Positions 9,250-18,939 of a stretch of 64,000 nt of DNA are shown here, piece after piece. The stretch comes from WVYX01 sp039592335 (GTDB lineage: Bacteria > Gemmatimonadota > Gemmatimonadetes > Gemmatimonadales > GWC2-71-9). Where the stretch lies: NCBI GenBank assembly GCA_039592335.1, contig JBDHBX010000004.1, forward strand, positions 1 to 64,000. The letters run 5' to 3'. The translations under genes were made by a program, and so were the position numbers. Numbering within the stretch: the stretch's first letter is position 1; every line of letters begins with the position of its first letter. The notes under the pieces are model-generated. The model ran no database searches, was not told where the DNA came from, and saw only the letters and a list, made by a program, of their open reading frames with translations.

Positions 9250-10962
9250 CTAGTTACTGCGCGGCGATTCGTCCGTTCGGCCGTCCGAGTACAGCCCGAC
9301 GATCTTCGTGGCGCGCCCCGACTCGTCGAACACGATCCGCATGCGGAACGTCTTGGTGGACTCGAGGGCGAAGAGGTCGTGCCCCAGGGGGATCATGTGC
9401 GTCTCACTGGTCGAGCCCTCGCGCCAGTACACGAGGCCGTCTTCCTTGAGCCCGATGTTGCGCGGGCCGTACACGCCCTCGTACCGCCGCATCTCGTTCT
9501 CCGAGAGCGGGACGGGATCCAGGTCCAGACCCACCTGTAGCCACGCCACGCGGGGATTGAGGCGCTGCGCCTGCGTGGAGTCCATGGACAGGGCCTCGCG
9601 GTAGCACTCGAGTGCCTGAGCGTAGTCGCCCGTGCCGGTGTAGCCCTGAGCGAGATCTGCCCAGGCGTACGCCGACGGGTCGCGCTCGACCTGGGCCGTC
9701 AGGACGGCGATCGCCGCCTCGAACTGGCGTTGGCCGTTGAGGAAGTCGGCAAGGCCGCCGATCTGACGTCGCACGACACTGTCGGGCTGCGCGTCGACGA
9801 AGTTCTGGTAGGCACGCATGCCTGCCTCGACCCCCTCGTCCCGGAACGCTCGCCGCATCTCCATCTGCGCCAGCCGTCCCGGATCGTCCCACCGCGGGTA
9901 GTCCAGGTTGTGGACGGCGTAGTGCGTGTCTTCGAAGAAGAACGAGACCAGATCCTCCGCGATGGAGAGACCGTTCTCGCTGTTGGTGAAGTACACAAGG
10001 CCCGCGTCCTCGGCTGGGTAGCCGATCACGTAGGCCCGGAAGTCCATGTTGTCACCCCAGTGCCAGAGGGCCATGCCCCGTTCGGTCTCCTGCAGCCCAC
10101 AGCCGAGCCCCCAGTACACATGCGGGACGAGCGAGTCCCGGTTCGACACCTGTGACTGCGGGGTGAGCATCGCCTCGTAGGTTGCCGGCTCGAGCCCCTC
10201 GCCGGTCATCATGGCTACCAGGAAGCGCGCGTAGTCCACTGCGGTCGTGTGCAGGGTCGCCGCCGCATGCGCCTGCCGGGGTCTTCCCTTGGGGAGGGGT
10301 GTACCGATCAGGCCGTGGCCCGTCGCTGCCTGCTCGTCGTACGCTTCGATCCAGACGTAGCTGCTCTGGGACATGCTCAACGGCTCGAATACCTCGCGCC
10401 GCACCAGCTCGTTTGCCCCCAGGCCGGTCTGTTGCTCGATCGCCTGCGCCAGGAATCCGAAGCCCTCGCCCGAGTAGCCCCACTGCGTTCCCGGATCGCG
10501 CACCAGCTCGAGCGGCGTGCCGCCCCAGTTGGGCAGCCCGGTCATGTGGGACAGGACCATGCGTGTGGTGATGAGCTGGGCGCGCTCGTCGTGCGCGACT
10601 CGGTCGTACTGCAACGTGCTCCACAGGGGCTCATCGAGATCCCACTCGCCGCGGTCCACCAGGCGCAGTACCGCGTAGGCAAACACCGGCTTGCTCAGCG
10701 ATGCGGCCTCGAACACCGTGGTCTCGGTGACCGGCTCGCCGGTCCCGGCGTGCTTGACCCCGAAGGCCTCGTGCCACGCGAGCTTCCCTGACTCGACCGT
10801 GGCGATGCTCAGGCCGGGGATCTCGGCCTTGGCCATCAGGGAGCGGACCTGCTGCTCCGCCTCGCCGTTGGCCTGCGCCGCTAGCCTCCCGGAGCCCAGC
10901 GTGAGCTCCACCGCGGCGGCGGTGACTACTATAAGGAATGCGCTGATGAGTCTCGTACCCAC
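9250..10962 (-). CDS. Exported beta-lactamase-fold serine hydrolase with C-terminal TPRs
   Basis: 570 aa from the GTG at 10962, preceded by GGGAGGG; longer in-frame starts to 11169 would add unlikely sequence. The signal peptide ends near RLAAQA. The class C/penicillin-binding fold is shown by SLSK (SxxK nucleophile), YSGEGFG (the YxN position carries G instead of N) and HWGDN (the HxG-like element). After about residue 350 comes a TPR-containing region (AYAWADLAQGYTGTGDYAQALECY), then a short C-terminal beta domain common in these proteins. It is probably a periplasmic esterase or peptidase, not a resistance enzyme. Confidence 0.85.
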   Translation of the reverse strand: MGTRLISAFLIVVTAAAVELTLGSGRLAAQANGEAEQQVRSLMAKAEIPGLSIATVESGKLAWHEAFGVKHAGTGEPVTETTVFEAASLSKPVFAYAVLRLVDRGEWDLDEPLWSTLQYDRVAHDERAQLITTRMVLSHMTGLPNWGGTPLELVRDPGTQWGYSGEGFGFLAQAIEQQTGLGANELVRREVFEPLSMSQSSYVWIEAYDEQAATGHGLIGTPLPKGRPRQAHAAATLHTTAVDYARFLVAMMTGEGLEPATYEAMLTPQSQVSNRDSLVPHVYWGLGCGLQETERGMALWHWGDNMDFRAYVIGYPAEDAGLVYFTNSENGLSIAEDLVSFFFEDTHYAVHNLDYPRWDDPGRLAQMEMRRAFRDEGVEAGMRAYQNFVDAQPDSVVRRQIGGLADFLNGQRQFEAAIAVLTAQVERDPSAYAWADLAQGYTGTGDYAQALECYREALSMDSTQAQRLNPRVAWLQVGLDLDPVPLSENEMRRYEGVYGPRNIGLKEDGLVYWREGSTSETHMIPLGHDLFALESTKTFRMRIVFDESGRATKIVGLYSDGRTDESPRSN

Positions 10963-11190
10963 GTTTCCCTCCCGACCGTTTAGAGGCCCTGAGTGTACAA
11001 CGGAATGCCGGCCTGTCGGTTGCGGATCCGGAGAATTGCGATCCGGACCGCCCCGATTACATTCCGTGAGAGTTGGATGGCGCGAACCCGTCAAAGGTTG
11101 ACAACCCCTTCCCAGACAACGAGTAACGGGACCGGTGGCTGGAGAATTGACCGTCGCGGACGACCCCACCCTCGGGAAATGGTGGATGGG

Positions 11191-12774
11191 ATGAAGGCCG
11201 CCGGATTCCTTCTGGTAGCGCTGGCCTTACTCGGCTCCTCGATCGCGAGCGCGCAGGCGTTCGAGGAAGTGAGCCGCTCGGTCGGGATCAAGCACTTCGT
11301 CTACGACCCGCACCGCATCGCCGGGGGCGTGGCTTTCTTCGACTACAATAACGACGGCTGGCTCGACATCTATCTCACCGGCGGGCTGCGTCGCGACCGG
11401 CTATACGAGAATCGCGGCAACGGCAAGTTCCGCGACCGGACCAGGCAGGCGGGGCTGAACTTCACCGACGACTTCGAGACGGTCGGGGTGGTCACCGGCG
11501 ACATCGATAACGACGGTGACCGCGACCTCTTCCTCACCACCGGCGAGCACGACGTCAACTACCTGCTGCTCAACAACGGAGACGGCACGTTCAGCGACAT
11601 CTCCGAGCAGGCGGGCATCAGCCGTGTGGCAGTGTGGGGCGGCGCGGCGGCCTTCGGCGACTACGATCTCGATGGTGACCTTGACCTCTACGTTGCCAAC
11701 TACGCGACGTATAGCGCTCTCCCGTACGACGAGAACCTGACCGGCGGGATCCCGAACTTCCTGTACCGCAACAACGGCGACAACACCTTTGAGGAGGTGG
11801 CCGTCTCGCTCGGGGTGGAGAACCCCAACGGCTTGACCCTGGGAGTGGCGTTCTCGGATTACGACACCGACGGCGATCCCGACCTCTGGGTGGCCAACGA
11901 CTTCGGGTACCTGTTCGAGCCCAATGCGCTGTTCCGCAACGAGTATCCCGAGAATCGCTTCACCGACGTTTCGGATGAATCGGGTACGGCAGCTCCCATG
12001 AACGGCATGGGGATCGGGATCGGCGACTACGACAACGACGGCGATTTCGACTACTACATCGGCAACATCCAGGAGAGCGTGTTCTTCGAGAACGTGGGGG
12101 ATGGCAGGTTCGCCGACGTCGCGATTCCCAAGGGGGTGAACCTGCGGCTCTCGACCAGCTGGGGGGTCGGCTTCCTGGATTACGATCACGACCTGGACTT
12201 CGACCTCTTCGTCGCCAACGGCCGGGTCATGCCGCGCTACAACCTGGCCGCCGCCGAAGACCTCCAGCGCATGATGCAGCCGCACGTGGACCGGCTCTAC
12301 CGCAACAGTGGGTTCGGGACCTTCTACGACGTCTCCAGGCTGGAGGGGATCGCGGATAGCAGTCGGGGCCGTGGGGTGGCGTACGGTGACTACGACAACG
12401 ACGGCGACCTGGACATCGTGGTGAACGTGCTGTCGATCGAGGAGCGCACGAGCCTCCATTCCAAGCTGTACCGCAACGACGGGGCCCGTGACGCGCACTG
12501 GCTCCAGGTGAGCCTGCAGGGCACCGCCAGCAATCGCGATGCCTACGGCAGCCGTGTCCGCATCGTGGCCGGCGGGCAGAGCCGGATTCGGGAGATCCAC
12601 GGGGGCTCGAGCTACGCGTCGCAGCACACCAGCATTGCCCACTTCGGTCTCGGGGACGTCACGCGAGTCGATAGCCTGATCGTCACGTGGCCCGGTGGAA
12701 CGAGGGAGACCTTCACCGACCTGGCGGTGGATCAGGTCGTGCGCGTCGTGGAGAGTGCGGGAATCACACGCTGA
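11191..12774 (+). CDS. Exported FG-GAP/VCBS-repeat protein with UnbV/ASPIC domain
   Basis: 527 aa from the ATG at 11191 (alternative ATG at 11179), with a signal peptide MKAAGFLLVALALLGSSIASA. Seven DxDxDGxxD-type calcium-binding repeats recur (DYNNDGWLDIY, DIDNDGDRDLF, DYDLDGDLDLY, DYDTDGDPDLW, DYDNDGDFDYY, DYDHDLDFDLF, DYDNDGDLDIV), forming an integrin-alpha-like propeller. The last about 90 residues match the ASPIC/UnbV module (YGSRVRI...GGSSYASQ...HFGLG...WPGG). These proteins are exported and probably mediate calcium-dependent binding; no enzymatic role is evident. It diverges from the serine hydrolase. Confidence 0.88.
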   Translation: MKAAGFLLVALALLGSSIASAQAFEEVSRSVGIKHFVYDPHRIAGGVAFFDYNNDGWLDIYLTGGLRRDRLYENRGNGKFRDRTRQAGLNFTDDFETVGVVTGDIDNDGDRDLFLTTGEHDVNYLLLNNGDGTFSDISEQAGISRVAVWGGAAAFGDYDLDGDLDLYVANYATYSALPYDENLTGGIPNFLYRNNGDNTFEEVAVSLGVENPNGLTLGVAFSDYDTDGDPDLWVANDFGYLFEPNALFRNEYPENRFTDVSDESGTAAPMNGMGIGIGDYDNDGDFDYYIGNIQESVFFENVGDGRFADVAIPKGVNLRLSTSWGVGFLDYDHDLDFDLFVANGRVMPRYNLAAAEDLQRMMQPHVDRLYRNSGFGTFYDVSRLEGIADSSRGRGVAYGDYDNDGDLDIVVNVLSIEERTSLHSKLYRNDGARDAHWLQVSLQGTASNRDAYGSRVRIVAGGQSRIREIHGGSSYASQHTSIAHFGLGDVTRVDSLIVTWPGGTRETFTDLAVDQVVRVVESAGITR

Positions 12775-12849
12775 GGCGCCGCCGCCGACAACCTGCTAGT
12801 TTTGCTCTCCGAATCGGGTCCCTACATCGCACCACAGTCTGGAGGCAGC

Positions 12850-14991
12850 ATGGCACGGGCAGAGGTCCTCAGGGGTTGTATCGCCGCCGCGCTGGTAGGG
12901 TTGGCGTGCGCGCGTGGCGCCGAGGCGCAGGAGCTCATGCTCCTGGACCCGGACTACACGCAGCTGATCTCGCAGGAGGTCTCGGGCGACGCGGCGTACG
13001 AGTCCATCCGCTTCATGACCCAGTTCCACCGACCCCGGGGTGGGTCGGACGGGTTGTGGCGCGTGGCGGAGTACGTGGCACAGCGGGCCGAGGCCTTTGG
13101 GCTGAGCGACGTGCAGATCATCAAGCAGGCGTCGCGCAGCCGCCCGTGGAACGCCAGCTTCGCCGACCTGTGGATCGTGGAGCCCACGCCGATGCGGATC
13201 GCGAGCACCCTGCAATCGGTGCTCCACCTGGCGGACCTCAGCCGCCCGGCCGACGTCTCAGGTGAGTTGATCGACCTCGGCGCCGCGCGCGAGAGTGACT
13301 ACGCCGACAAGGACTTGGCCGGCAAGATCGTGCTCACCTACGGCTCGCTGTCCGAAGCCATGGAGGAAGCGGTATGTGGGCGCGGGGCGCTGGGCGTGGT
13401 CTGGTACCCGAGCCCGTTCTCGACCGACCAGGGCACCAGCGGTGCCGGCCCCGCGCGTCCCGACCAGCTCCGCTGGATCCGGACGCCGGGTCAGGGCTCC
13501 GACGGCTGCGAGCCGACCTTTGCCTTCGGGCTCTCGTTGCGACAGGGTCTTGCCCTGCGGCAGCGACTGCTCCGGACCGAGGAGCCGATCGTCGTGCGCG
13601 CCGTGGTGGAGTCGGCGTTCGAGTCGGAGCAGGGGACCGAGCCGTGGCAGGTGATGGTGGAGGCCTACATTCGCGGGACCGAGCCGGGTCTTGGACAGGA
13701 CATCGTGCTGACCGGCCACCTCCAGGAGGAGGGCTTCTCGGCCAACGACGATGCGTCGGGCTCGGCCTCCGTACTGGAGGTGGGACGGGCGCTCAACAGG
13801 CTGATCGAAGAAGGCCGGATCCCGCGGCCGCGCCGCAACATCCGCATGTGGTGGGTGACCGAGATCGGCAGCCAGCGGCAGTACTTCGCCGACCATCCGG
13901 AAGCGCACCAAGAGATCTGGGTGAACATCAACCAGGACATGGTCGGCGCCAACCAGGCGCAGGATGTGATGCGCAAGCAGAACGTCACGCGCCTGCCTGC
14001 CACGCGATTCCACTTCTTCAACGACGTGGTTGAATCGGTCGTGGAGTACATGGTGGCAGCCAACACCTACGAGTTGGCACAGGCGCAGGCGGGGGCCGCT
14101 CTCTATCCGAAGCCGCACACCGCGCATCTCGGCACACTGCACCGCTACAATGCCGAGATGATCTTCTTTCACACCAGCAGCGACCACATGACGTTCCTCG
14201 AGGCGCCGATCGGCGTGCCGGGTGTGAGCTTCACCAACATGCCCGACCGGTTCATCCACTCGAGCGACGACGATCTGTGGAACATCGATCGCACCCAGCT
14301 GGGACGGAACGCGGCCGCCGTGGCGCTGATCTCCTACATCATGGCGAGCGCGGATGGGGAGGCAGCCCCCGGGATCAACGCGAACACCGTGGGGCGAGGG
14401 ATGGAGCGCATGGGCCGCAACATCCGCCTGGCGTTCTCATGGGTTGCCAGCGCGCAGGATCCCGAGCGCGTGTACTTCGACGCGTTCGACCAGATCTGGT
14501 ACGCGCGGGAGCGCGAGGCTCTGGCGCTCAACTCGTTGCGCAGCATCGCGCCCGAGCTGGACGACATCGTCGACCGCCTGATACGTGAGTTGGATCGGCG
14601 GGAAGACCAGGCCGTGCGGGAGCTGGAAGTTGCGTACCGGCAGGCCCATGGAGAGCGACCTCCCCAGCAGCGCGCGCCTGCGAGTGAGACCGAGATGGAG
14701 CTGGCCCAGATCCGCCCGTCCCTGGTTGCCGGTCCCACGGAGTTCCTCACCGGCCGCCGTCAGCTGCGCGGCGTGGACGGGCTGCACGATCTCATGGCGT
14801 TTGAAGTGTTGAGTGCCGTCGACGGACGGGTCACGGCGCTCGAGATCTACCGCTACGTGGCTGCCGAGGCGCGGGAAGCGGGCGCCCACTACTACGGGAC
14901 CGTGACGGCGGAGAATGTGCTGGAGTACCTGCGGAATGCCGAGACGGCTGGGCTGGTCGAGTTGGGATCGGCCAGGGGGGGATCCCGCTAG
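12850..14991 (+). CDS. Exported M28-family aminopeptidase-like metallopeptidase
   Basis: 713 aa from the ATG at 12850, nine bases after the start of GGAGG, with a signal peptide ending RGAEAQ. A PA-domain-like insert (about 130-280) precedes the M28 core. Likely metal and catalytic residues are H and D in GHLQEEGFSANDDASG, E in WWVTEIGSQ, D in NINQDMVG and H in FIHSSDDDLW. The EE pair usual in M28 follows the GHL histidine unusually early. About 220 residues beyond the core end in a helical, arginine-rich tail. Probable role: release of amino acids from peptides in the periplasm. It follows the VCBS gene by 75 nt on the same strand. Confidence 0.85.
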   Translation: MARAEVLRGCIAAALVGLACARGAEAQELMLLDPDYTQLISQEVSGDAAYESIRFMTQFHRPRGGSDGLWRVAEYVAQRAEAFGLSDVQIIKQASRSRPWNASFADLWIVEPTPMRIASTLQSVLHLADLSRPADVSGELIDLGAARESDYADKDLAGKIVLTYGSLSEAMEEAVCGRGALGVVWYPSPFSTDQGTSGAGPARPDQLRWIRTPGQGSDGCEPTFAFGLSLRQGLALRQRLLRTEEPIVVRAVVESAFESEQGTEPWQVMVEAYIRGTEPGLGQDIVLTGHLQEEGFSANDDASGSASVLEVGRALNRLIEEGRIPRPRRNIRMWWVTEIGSQRQYFADHPEAHQEIWVNINQDMVGANQAQDVMRKQNVTRLPATRFHFFNDVVESVVEYMVAANTYELAQAQAGAALYPKPHTAHLGTLHRYNAEMIFFHTSSDHMTFLEAPIGVPGVSFTNMPDRFIHSSDDDLWNIDRTQLGRNAAAVALISYIMASADGEAAPGINANTVGRGMERMGRNIRLAFSWVASAQDPERVYFDAFDQIWYAREREALALNSLRSIAPELDDIVDRLIRELDRREDQAVRELEVAYRQAHGERPPQQRAPASETEMELAQIRPSLVAGPTEFLTGRRQLRGVDGLHDLMAFEVLSAVDGRVTALEIYRYVAAEAREAGAHYYGTVTAENVLEYLRNAETAGLVELGSARGGSR

Positions 14992-15121
14992 GGCGCCGGC
15001 GGGCAGCGGCCGGCTGGAGGGCTACGAACCGGAACCATCCACGGCAGAGCCGTGTTCCCCCGGGTGAGACCAGGGGAGGCGGGCAGCGCTGCACGAATGC
15101 TGTCGGCAAAGGATGGTTCTC

Positions 15122-15517
15122 ATGCGTACTGGAAGGATCGGAGGTACATTGGCGGGTGTTGGGGCGGCGGCCCTGCTCACGCTACCGCTGACGGCGGCGT
15201 ACCAGCCGCCCGGGGCCGCGCAGGCGTCTGGCGTCTCAGTGGTCGTGATCAGCCACAACTGGGCAGATTTACGTATCTACGTCGTGGCCGAAGCGAGCCA
15301 GCAGCGTTTGGGGATCGTTCGGTCGTTCAACACCGAGGAGTTCGAGGTCCCCAAGGTCATTCTCGCGCCACGCTACGAGATTCAGCTCGCCGCCGAGGCC
15401 ATCGGGAGCTCGGACAGGTATCTGTCCGAGTCGATTCTGGTCACGCCCGGGGAGACCATCGAGTGGCACCTTGAGAACCAGCTCGTGCACTCCAGCGTGC
15501 GCGTGCGGCACGACTGA
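15122..15517 (+). CDS. Small exported protein of unknown function (paralogue of 48017-48400)
   Basis: 131 aa from the ATG at 15122, eight bases after AAAGGA; the ATG at 15113 is less well placed. An N-terminal export signal runs to about residue 35. The mature part is a short beta-rich domain: VVVISHNWADLRIYVV, RLGIV, ILVTPGETIEWHL. The same order of elements (V..N..D..VY, R.G.V, then V.PG.E.E) occurs in the lipoprotein at 48017, so I infer a paralogous family. The predicted fold is an Ig-like or beta-sandwich module. It ends 10 nt from the convergent diguanylate cyclase gene. Confidence 0.7.
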   Translation: MRTGRIGGTLAGVGAAALLTLPLTAAYQPPGAAQASGVSVVVISHNWADLRIYVVAEASQQRLGIVRSFNTEEFEVPKVILAPRYEIQLAAEAIGSSDRYLSESILVTPGETIEWHLENQLVHSSVRVRHD

Positions 15518-15526
15518 GCTGCTGAG

Positions 15527-16755
15527 CTAGGCCTCGATGCGGTTGCGGCCGGCCTGCTTCGCGCGGTAGAGCGCCTGGTCGGCCGCATCGATCACCGCGA
15601 GGGGATTCGTCTGGCCGTCGGTCGGTGCGGCAACGCCGATGCTGACGGTGACCGTGACACGCTTGGCGCGGCGCCCACCTTTGCGCGCGTTCTTGGGCAT
15701 CCGCTTCGGGCGGTCGGTCCCGCGCAGCTTGAACTTGGTGTCCTCGATGTCCTGCCGCGCGCTTTCCAGAAAGAGGAGTACATCGTCCACGAGCTTGCGC
15801 GGAAACAGAATGGCAAACTCCTCGCCACCGTAGCGGAACGCGCGCCCTCCGCCCGATACCTTCTCGAGCTTCGCCGCGACCATGCGCAGAACCTGGTCGC
15901 CGACGTCGTGTCCGAACTCGTCGTTGAGGCGTTTGAAGTGATCCACGTCCACCATGGCCACCGTGTACTGCCCGCCCAGGCGCCGCACCGCCTCGTCGAG
16001 GGCACGCCGCGCCGGCAAGCCGGTGAGGCCGTCGCGGTAGGCCATCGAGTACGACGTCTCGATGACGGCCACCACGAGGATCAGCCCGGCCGTATGACGG
16101 CCACCACGAGGATCAGCCCGGCCGTGGCGAAATAGAAGGCTCGGGCATAGGGCGCGCCCGCGTTGAGGGCGAGGAACGACGCGACGAGCACCCAGAGGAA
16201 TCCGCGGCCGGTGGCGTCGGGCCGGAACAGGGCCCGCGTCAGCAGCACGACGAACGCCGCGATGCTGGCCGTGAGCGCGACATCCCCCAGGGCGGTCCAC
16301 GGCACTTCCGGTTGCGGCAACAGGTGCGTGTCGAGCAGGGCGATTACCCGCTCGGAGCGGCCCACCAGCACCACGAGCGGGATCTGCAGCAGGATCACCA
16401 CCGCGCGCGCGATGCCGATCGGTGTCAGGAACCCCCGGTCCGGTATCAGGAGCAGGAGGACGAGGTTGACCGGAAGCAGGACCGCGATGGCTTGCCGCGA
16501 CGCCCCGGAAGCCATGCCCACGTCGGCGAGGGCGAGCAACACCAGTGCCAACAGCAACTGGTTGCGGTGGAAGCGCCACGCGAGCAGGGCGCCAACCAGG
16601 ATCACCCCGTACACCGCGAACCGGGAGAAGGATGCGAGCGGCTCCTGGAGGGAATCCACTTCGAGCAGGATCACCGCGGCGAAAAGCAGCAGGCCCTCGG
16701 GCACGAACAGTGCCGCGAGCTTGCGCGCCGCGGTCGAGTCCATGTTCCGGTGCAC
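15527..16755 (-). pseudogene. Membrane diguanylate cyclase split by a 32-bp tandem duplication
   Basis: The N-terminal half (GTG 16755 or ATG 16743) has about seven hydrophobic segments and runs to ATAGLILVVAVI, then a stop at 16081. The C-terminal half continues in another frame from the same ILVVAVI residues into a GGDEF domain: AYRDGLTGLPARRALDE, VDVDHFKRLND, RYGGEEFAILF and VSIGVA. The break is a perfect 32-nt direct repeat (16062-16093 and 16094-16125). Deleting one copy restores 1197 nt, exactly 399 codons. The intact enzyme would make c-di-GMP from GTP under control of a membrane sensor. With the duplication only the truncated membrane part is made, unless translation restarts. Real mutation, phase-variable state and assembly error all remain possible. 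Confidence 0.85.
16062..16125. repeat. Perfect 32-bp tandem direct repeat inside the diguanylate cyclase gene
   Basis: Two adjacent identical 32-nt copies, 16062-16093 and 16094-16125, each beginning ATGACGGCC. Because 32 is not a multiple of three, the second copy shifts the reading frame of the diguanylate cyclase. Confidence 0.97.
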
Positions 16756-17559
16756 CTACTCCGTCCCTCCCATCGATGCGGCCATGCGCGCGACGTGAAT
16801 GGCGATGCCCCCGAACAGCTTGCGGTGGACGCGCTTCACCACGAACCCACGGTCCTCGAGTGCCGCGCTGAGATCCTGCCACGACAGGTAGTGCTCGATC
16901 GACGGTGCAACGTAACCGTACGCCACGGACTGCCGGTGCCACAACCAGCCGTAGAGACGACCTGCCACCGCGAGGTAGCGCAGGTAGAGCGTGCGCCACA
17001 GCCGGTTGCGCGGGCGGTAGAAGTCCAGTATCAGGAGCAGGCCGCCCGGTCGAAGCACGCGGCCGATCTCATCCAGCGCCGCACCGTGATCGGGGGCGTT
17101 ACGGATTCCGTACCCCACCGTGACCGCGTCCACGGCCGCGTCCCGCACCGGTAGCTGCAGCATCTGCCCGACGGAGAAGTGCGCCCGGTGCTCGGCCAGC
17201 GTGCGTCGTCGCTGCTCGGCCGCGGCGACCATGCGCCGCGATACGTCCACTCCCAGCACCCGGGCGTGCGGCAGGCTCGCCGCGGCGCCGAGGGCCAGGT
17301 CGCCGGTGCCGCTTGCCAGGTCGAGCACGGTCGTGTTTCCTTGGACTCTTCTTGTCAGCTCATCGAGCAACTGCTGCTTCCAGCCCCGGTCCATCCCGAA
17401 CGAGAACGCGCGGGTGAAGCGGTCGTACCTGGGCGCGACCACCTCGAACACGGTGGTCACGAACCGCTGCTTGATGCCCGGGTCCCGCAGGTGCTCTTCC
17501 AGGTCCAACTGGGGCAGCAGGTCCTCGGGCGGCGGCTGTTTGGGGCGGCGCTCGTTCAT
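16756..17559 (-). CDS. ubiE: UbiE/MenG-family quinone-biosynthesis methyltransferase
   Basis: 267 aa from the ATG at 17559. Class I SAM methyltransferase: motif I VLDLASGTGDLALGA, and the family-typical GYGIRNAPDH and GGLLLILDFYRP. The N-terminal APRYDRFTRAFSFGMDRGWK matches the UbiE/MenG signature (YD..N...S.G....WR). It methylates demethylmenaquinone (and, in ubiquinone makers, the benzoquinol); menaquinone is more likely in this phylum. It lies divergent from the FAD-reductase operon. Its stop directly abuts the start of the diguanylate cyclase. Confidence 0.88.
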   Translation of the reverse strand: MNERRPKQPPPEDLLPQLDLEEHLRDPGIKQRFVTTVFEVVAPRYDRFTRAFSFGMDRGWKQQLLDELTRRVQGNTTVLDLASGTGDLALGAAASLPHARVLGVDVSRRMVAAAEQRRRTLAEHRAHFSVGQMLQLPVRDAAVDAVTVGYGIRNAPDHGAALDEIGRVLRPGGLLLILDFYRPRNRLWRTLYLRYLAVAGRLYGWLWHRQSVAYGYVAPSIEHYLSWQDLSAALEDRGFVVKRVHRKLFGGIAIHVARMAASMGGTE

Positions 17560-17733
17560 GGACGAGGAGGTGCCTCGCGGGAACCCCGTACCGGTTCCCC
17601 TGTATGTGTTGGAGCATGCTTCCACCGGCCAGGAAACTACCCGTGACGCGTGACTCATCCAATGGACCCAAGGAGTGGGCGCTGGGACCGAGGGCTGCCG
17701 TGACGCATCGCACCAGGATTGAAGGCGAGCCCG

Positions 17734-18939
17734 ATGCCCACGTATGACGCCGTCGTGGTGGGGGCGGGCCCGGCCGGGAGCGCAACCGCGGCGCTCCTGG
17801 CGGAGCGGGGGTGCTCGGTCGCGCTGGTGGAGCGCAGGGCCTTTCCGCGCCCCAAGCCCTGCGCGGAGTACCTGAGTCCCGAAGCGGCTCGGGTGCTGGA
17901 CCACCTGGGACTGACCGAGACCCTGCGCCATGAGGGAGCCGCTCCTCTCCGGGGCATGAGGGTGGTGAGTCCCGGCGGTACGCCCTTCACGGGCCATTTC
18001 GCGGGCGTCCACCCGTTCAGCGGGTATCGGGACTACGGGCTCGCCATCCGTCGGGAGGTGCTGGATGCCCACCTGGCGGCCGCCGCGGTGGCGCGAGGCG
18101 CCGAGTTGTTCGAGCACACGGCGGTGGAGGCACTCATCGAGGAACCTGGCGCCGCACGCCGCGTCGTGGTGCGGTCCGGCGGGCGCCTGGACCTGCTCGC
18201 CGGCCGGGTGGTGATCGGGGCGGACGGGCTGAACTCCCGCATTGCTCGAATCCTGGGCGTGGCACGCCGGGGCCGCAGACGGCGGCTCGCTCTGGTGACG
18301 CACTACGAGGGCGTGACCGGCATGGCAGACGTCGGGGAGATGCACGTGGGACCAGCCGGTTATGTGGGGCTCGCACCGGTCGGCGGCGGACTCACCAACG
18401 TGGCGGTGGTAGCGGACCTCAGTCGGGTGAGGCGGCGGGGCTCGCAGGAAGCGTGGGCCGCCGAGCTGCTGCAGGCCTTTCCTGCGGTGTACGACCGAGT
18501 CAGGGCAGGGAGGCAGGTCACTCCCGTGCGTGCGGCGGGTCCGTTTGCGCGTACCACCAAGCGCGCCACCGCCGACCGGGTCGTCCTCGTGGGTGACGCA
18601 GCGGATTTCTACGACCCGTTCACCGGGGAGGGGATCTACGCGGCGCTGCGCGGGGCGGAGCTCGCCGTGGAGCAGATCATGCGCGGACTGGAGGCCGATC
18701 GTCTCGGCGCTGCCGACCTGGCCTTGTACGACACCGCTCGCCGACGTGAATTCGGGGGAAAGTGGATCGTGGAGCGCCTGGTGAGCTGGATGGTGGCCCA
18801 TCCCGCGTGGCTCGACCACGTGGCCCGGCGCTTTGCCGCCAAGCCCGCGCTCGCAGACCTGTTGGTGGGGGTCACCGGCGACTTCGTGCCGGCGGCACAG
18901 GTGCTCAAGCCGTCCTACGTCTGGCAGCTGGTGGTATGA
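17734..18939 (+). CDS. FAD-dependent oxidoreductase, geranylgeranyl-reductase/UbiH-like
   Basis: 401 aa from the ATG at 17734. The N-terminal Rossmann motif is VVVGAGPAGSATAALLAE (8-25). PRPKPCAEYLSPEA resembles the geranylgeranyl reductase substrate loop (K..CGG..S). The second FAD motif is RVVLVGDAADFYDPFTGEGIYAAL. It reduces or hydroxylates a hydrophobic substrate. Its ATGA junction with the next gene makes it the first cistron of a four-gene coupled operon with a methyltransferase, cyclase and ketosynthase, suggesting it tailors a polyketide or lipid product rather than carotenoid or chlorophyll precursors. Confidence 0.85.
   Translation: MPTYDAVVVGAGPAGSATAALLAERGCSVALVERRAFPRPKPCAEYLSPEAARVLDHLGLTETLRHEGAAPLRGMRVVSPGGTPFTGHFAGVHPFSGYRDYGLAIRREVLDAHLAAAAVARGAELFEHTAVEALIEEPGAARRVVVRSGGRLDLLAGRVVIGADGLNSRIARILGVARRGRRRRLALVTHYEGVTGMADVGEMHVGPAGYVGLAPVGGGLTNVAVVADLSRVRRRGSQEAWAAELLQAFPAVYDRVRAGRQVTPVRAAGPFARTTKRATADRVVLVGDAADFYDPFTGEGIYAALRGAELAVEQIMRGLEADRLGAADLALYDTARRREFGGKWIVERLVSWMVAHPAWLDHVARRFAAKPALADLLVGVTGDFVPAAQVLKPSYVWQLVV

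Noticed and set aside
11341..12420. Repeated GACGACGGCGA-like DNA motifs
   Set aside because: They are codons of the calcium-binding DxDxDG repeats of the VCBS protein, not a DNA repeat element or CRISPR.
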